A stretch of 64,000 nt of DNA from Chitinophaga terrae (ex Kim and Jung 2007). GTDB lineage: Bacteria; Bacteroidota; Bacteroidia; Chitinophagales; Chitinophagaceae. Position 1 is the stretch's first letter, and each line of letters starts with the position of its first letter. The stretch is from the NCBI RefSeq assembly GCF_900107795.1, contig NZ_FNRL01000006.1, positions 229,418-293,417 of the forward strand. Direction: 5' to 3'. The translations under genes and the position numbers were made by a program. Below the pieces are notes generated by a model. That model saw nothing but the letters and a program-made list of their open reading frames with translations, did not search any database and was not told the origin of the DNA. Below, one piece after another: positions 61,670 to 64,000 of this stretch.

Positions 61670-61704
61670 AAAGCATGATGCAGCAAAACGCTGCATCATG
61701 CTTT
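61670..61704 (-). terminator. Terminator of small secreted protein gene
   Basis: Perfect 15-bp stem (61670-61684 with 61690-61704, AAAGCATGATGCAGC type), loop of 5, with a short T-rich tail on the minus strand (TTTATCCGTTTT). 23 bp past the stop of the gene at 61727. Confidence 0.7.
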
Positions 61705-61726
61705 ATGTATTCAGCTATACATTTCC

Positions 61727-62200
61727 TTACCAGGATAAAGTAGCCAATACGTCTTCGTCGATGTCGTCGTTCGGATCACTCGGGTTAGGCTGGATGCTGG
61801 CTGTTAAGCGATACTGGTCTCCTGCCTGTAAAGTTACCGTCACTGTTCTGTAGGTGCTTTCGCCCGGGAAGGTGGTAAATCTCATGTAAGTGCCTTTTGT
61901 CAGGTTTTCGAAAGTAACATAGGGCTGTTTGATGTTGTGCCACAGCGGGATGTTCAATGTCAGCGAAACATTTCCGTTCACTGACGCCACAAATACAGCG
62001 CTCCTGTAGGGGTCATTGGGCTGATCGTCTTTCTTCGCGGCAACAAATACCTGTCCGTTCACTTTCCTGCTTGCTTCGTTGCTTTCAACCAATGTTTGAT
62101 CAACGTTTTTTTCGGGCGTCGCATTGTTTGATTGCGCCTGTAAGGTAAAAGAAGCGAATACGGCAAGGCACAACGGGAGATGCTTAAGGATCATTTTCAT
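61727..62200 (-). CDS. Small secreted protein of unknown function
   Basis: 157 residues with signal peptide MKMILKHLPLCLAVFASFTL ending near QAQ. The mature part is a beta-rich domain (NGNVSLTLNIPLWHNIKQPY, VTFENLTKGTYMRFTTFPG, YRTVTVTLQAGDQYRLTA) with an acidic end DPNDDIDEDVLATLSW. Possibly an Ig- or lectin-like domain, but the family is not recognised. Single gene with its own terminator. Confidence 0.6.
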   Translation of the reverse strand: MKMILKHLPLCLAVFASFTLQAQSNNATPEKNVDQTLVESNEASRKVNGQVFVAAKKDDQPNDPYRSAVFVASVNGNVSLTLNIPLWHNIKQPYVTFENLTKGTYMRFTTFPGESTYRTVTVTLQAGDQYRLTASIQPNPSDPNDDIDEDVLATLSW

Positions 62201-62494
62201 TTTGTTTGGGTTTTATTTAGGGTGATCAAATAGCAATTTTACTTTAAAAGCAGTGCACCGCATGGGGAACAGATCAAACTGGCAGGCATATACGACATTG
62301 TTCACTGGGTTGGCACGATAGTAAATATAGCATTAAATTTTAATTGGGAGAACAAGCGGAAAGTTGAATAATGATTTATTAACCTGGACGTATATTTTAT
62401 ATATTCGCTGGCGAAAGGTTAAAAAATAATGACCCTTCACCCCTGCCCTAGAAAAGAACAGACAATGGTAAAGACTAACTGGCCAGAATAACTG

Positions 62495-63034
62495 TTATAA
62501 CTTCACAAACTTAGGCGTATGCCCCGTAAGCGGGATCAATTCATCCATTACCCAGGCGGCAGGAAGTTTCAGATAACTGGTAGTAGTGCCATCTGTGCAG
62601 CCATACCATTCTTCAGCAAGAATATCGTTATCGATCACCAGTTGTATGTGGTTGTTGCTATCCAGCAACAGCCCGAATATAGTGGCCGCTCCCACTGCCG
62701 TACCCAACATGGAGTTCAGCAATTCAACCGGTGCAAAAGAAACCCTCGGAATACCTAATGCAGCGCTGAAATCCCTGGTCACAAATGGTTTATCGGCAGT
62801 CGTAACTACCAGGTAAAAACTGGTCTTCTGGCGGTTGCAGAGGAAGAGGGTTTTTACCGTCTTCATATTCAGCCGTTGATCGATCATGATACAATTCTCC
62901 ATCGTGATAGCCGGATCATTATCTACCCGCTCAAATTTTACTCCTTTCTCCTCCAACAGGGAATAAACCATTCGCTGTAACGGTGTATTAAACGTTGATG
63001 GCCCGGTTGTTTTTACCTCGCTGACAAAAAACAT
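62495..63034 (-). CDS. YbaK/ProX-type aminoacyl-tRNA deacylase
   Basis: 179 residues, the prolyl-tRNA-synthetase-associated (YbaK/EbsC) domain. N-terminal TPLQRMVYSLLEEKGVKFER, the conserved Lys in MKTVKTLFLCNRQKTSFYLV, and LGTAVGAATIFGLLLDSNNH followed by VQLVIDNDIL-like IQLVIDNDILAEEWYGCTDG. PrdX/ProXp-ala proteins of this size remove mischarged alanine or cysteine from tRNA in the cytoplasm. Single gene. Confidence 0.88.
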   Translation of the reverse strand: MFFVSEVKTTGPSTFNTPLQRMVYSLLEEKGVKFERVDNDPAITMENCIMIDQRLNMKTVKTLFLCNRQKTSFYLVVTTADKPFVTRDFSAALGIPRVSFAPVELLNSMLGTAVGAATIFGLLLDSNNHIQLVIDNDILAEEWYGCTDGTTTSYLKLPAAWVMDELIPLTGHTPKFVKL

Positions 63035-63238
63035 ATCTATCTTTATTTGCTATCCGGTCAAAGATAGAGAAAAGACGCAAATCACCCTTTATATTGTCTT
63101 ATCTCCCCACTGTATGATCTTCAAAATCTTTACACCTTTGTACTGTTGAGATCAACGAACAATAGTGGAGCAGCAACCACGCTAAAAACGGGCGAAACCG
63201 AAAAGCCAGATGAGTAGGAAACCAAAAAAATCTATCTT

Positions 63239-63688
63239 ATGTCCAATAATTCAGTTTCGTTACACCGGGTGCTGAAAGCATCTCCAGAGAAAGTATTCCG
63301 CGCGTTTACAGATCCTTTGGCAATCGCTGCCTGGTTGCCTCCTTATGGCTTCCTCTGCACTGTTCATGAAATGAAAGCAGAAACCGGCGGTACTTTCCGG
63401 ATGTCGTTCCATAATTTCACCACAGGCCACAGCCACTCTTTTGGCAGGACCTACAAAGAGATCAGGCCTAACGAGTTCCTGAAATATACAGATACCTTCG
63501 ATGATCCGAACCTGCCAGGAGAAATGACCACTACGGTATCGCTCCGCAAAGTGATGGCAGGTACTGAAATAAAGATCACCCAGGAAGGAATTCCTGCTAT
63601 GATCCCCGTGGAAATGTGCTACCTGGGCTGGCAGGAGTCTATCGACAAGCTGACAAGGCTGGTTGAACCAGAGATCCCGGATGCCTGA
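63239..63688 (+). CDS. SRPBCC (AHSA1-like) protein
   Basis: 149 residues with the START/AHSA1-type pattern: SVSLHRVLKASPEKVFRAFT, DPLAIAAWLPPYGF, GGTFRMSFHNF, RTYKEIRPNEFLKYTDTFDD, and a C-terminal helix MCYLGWQESIDKLTRLVEP. These proteins bind hydrophobic ligands or proteins in the cytoplasm. A single gene, ending 5 bp before the edge of the group II intron. Confidence 0.9.
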   Translation: MSNNSVSLHRVLKASPEKVFRAFTDPLAIAAWLPPYGFLCTVHEMKAETGGTFRMSFHNFTTGHSHSFGRTYKEIRPNEFLKYTDTFDDPNLPGEMTTTVSLRKVMAGTEIKITQEGIPAMIPVEMCYLGWQESIDKLTRLVEPEIPDA

Positions 63689-63693
63689 TCATA

Positions 63694-64000
63694 AATCGAG
63701 TAGGAAGTGAGGGATTATTTCCCTCACTGTCCTCTCACACCACCGTACGTACCGGTCTGGTATACGGCGGTTTGTTAGAATAATTTAATCTGACTTTCTG
63801 TTTTCAGATAATAGCGTTCGTAAAATCCGACATAGCCTTCTTTCCTAAAGTATGCGTTGGTGAGGGTTCTGCATAGTATCGGACTACGAGCCGCACGGCT
63901 GTAACCTATACTCGTTTTGCTCCACATCCTTGCGTAATACTTTGATAAGCCAAGTTTTATAAGATTACGGTACCGGTTACGGATGGTTTTCCATTGCTTC
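63694..64000 (-). mobile_element. Group II intron, 3' end (partial)
   Basis: The minus strand shows, after the maturase stop, a domain V helix (about 63739-63772, arms ACCGCCGTA / TACGGTGGT with one G-U pair, then GTGTGAGAGG), a domain VI hairpin (63706-63714 with 63720-63728) and the 3' end CCTACTCGAT at 63694. An end in AT fits the group II AY rule. The intron extends beyond the right edge. The predicted 3' exon is the DNA leftward of 63694. Confidence 0.85.
63775..64000 (-). CDS. Group II intron reverse transcriptase/maturase, C-terminal part
   Basis: The last 74 residues and the stop (63775-63777) are inside the window, in the frame ending at 63999. The pattern WKTIRNRYRNLIKLGLSKYY, GYSRAARSPILCRTLTNAYF and RKEGYVGFYERYYLK is the C-terminal maturase/HNH-adjacent region (GYWRIANSxxL...LTN) of bacterial LtrA-type proteins. 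It helps splice and move the intron. Only the end is visible, so intactness cannot be judged. It is encoded in the opposite direction to the SRPBCC gene. Confidence 0.85.
   Translation of the reverse strand, partial: KQWKTIRNRYRNLIKLGLSKYYARMWSKTSIGYSRAARSPILCRTLTNAYFRKEGYVGFYERYYLKTESQIKLF

Noticed and set aside
1..64000. tRNA, rRNA, CRISPR, plasmid or phage features
   Set aside because: No cloverleaf-like sequence, spaced repeat array, phage structural gene or replication gene was recognised by eye.

Overview
The window is chromosomal DNA of a Bacteroidota bacterium, most likely of the Chitinophaga type (family Chitinophagaceae). Support: three ECF sigma / FecR anti-sigma / SusC / SusD modules whose SusC proteins carry N-terminal STN domains, many secreted proteins and lipoproteins, a LytTR two-component pair, promoter-like TAnnTTTG boxes instead of the E. 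coli type, and weak ribosome binding sites. No tRNA, rRNA or CRISPR array was seen.

Layout. 0-5 kb: the end of a flavodoxin-like gene and its small partner, a divergent AraC regulator / 14-helix drug efflux pair around an elaborate dyad, and an orphan secreted protein. 5.1-20.2 kb, minus strand: one long unit reading sigma factor, FecR, SusC, SusD, DUF4397-like lipoprotein, ABC ATPase, GldF-GldG-like fused permease, two tandem MutS-like ATPases and a secreted S41 peptidase. From SusC on, the gaps are 1 to 29 bp. This is the most unusual gene set of the window. 20.4-30.2 kb, plus strand: a divergently transcribed second module (sigma, FecR, SusC, SusD, TlpA-type thioredoxin, alpha/beta hydrolase). 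30-46 kb: mostly single genes, including a GNAT acetyltransferase of the arginine-pathway type, a DKNYY-repeat protein, a DUF4142 lipoprotein, a GH13 lipoprotein, GAPDH, a GlxA-type regulator, a methyltransferase with an HMA-like N-terminus, a frameshifted HxlR regulator with clear operators, an isochorismatase-fold protein, a TetR/MFS pair with two matching operators, an SDR, AsnA, a GH43 enzyme, a second methyltransferase and a leucine-rich protein. 46.4-51.1 kb: a possible 55-residue membrane protein, a LytTR regulator with a TPR histidine kinase, a vWA protein and a DinB protein. 51.2-60.4 kb, minus strand: a third module (sigma, FecR, SusC, SusD) ending in a protein with two alpha/beta-hydrolase domains, the first like CE15 glucuronoyl esterases. 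60.5-63.7 kb: alkaline phosphatase, a small secreted protein, a YbaK/ProX-type deacylase and an SRPBCC protein. The right edge cuts a group II intron, of which the 3' end (domains V and VI and the maturase C-terminus) is inside.

How it works together. Each module is expected to sense its substrate through the SusC STN domain, release the sigma factor through FecR, and so switch on its own outer-membrane importer. The genes after SusD differ and probably define the substrate: ABC/Gld/MutS-like/peptidase in the first, a thiol-disulfide protein plus hydrolase in the second, a two-headed esterase/hydrolase in the third. Functions are inferred from sequence motifs recognised by eye; no database search was run.
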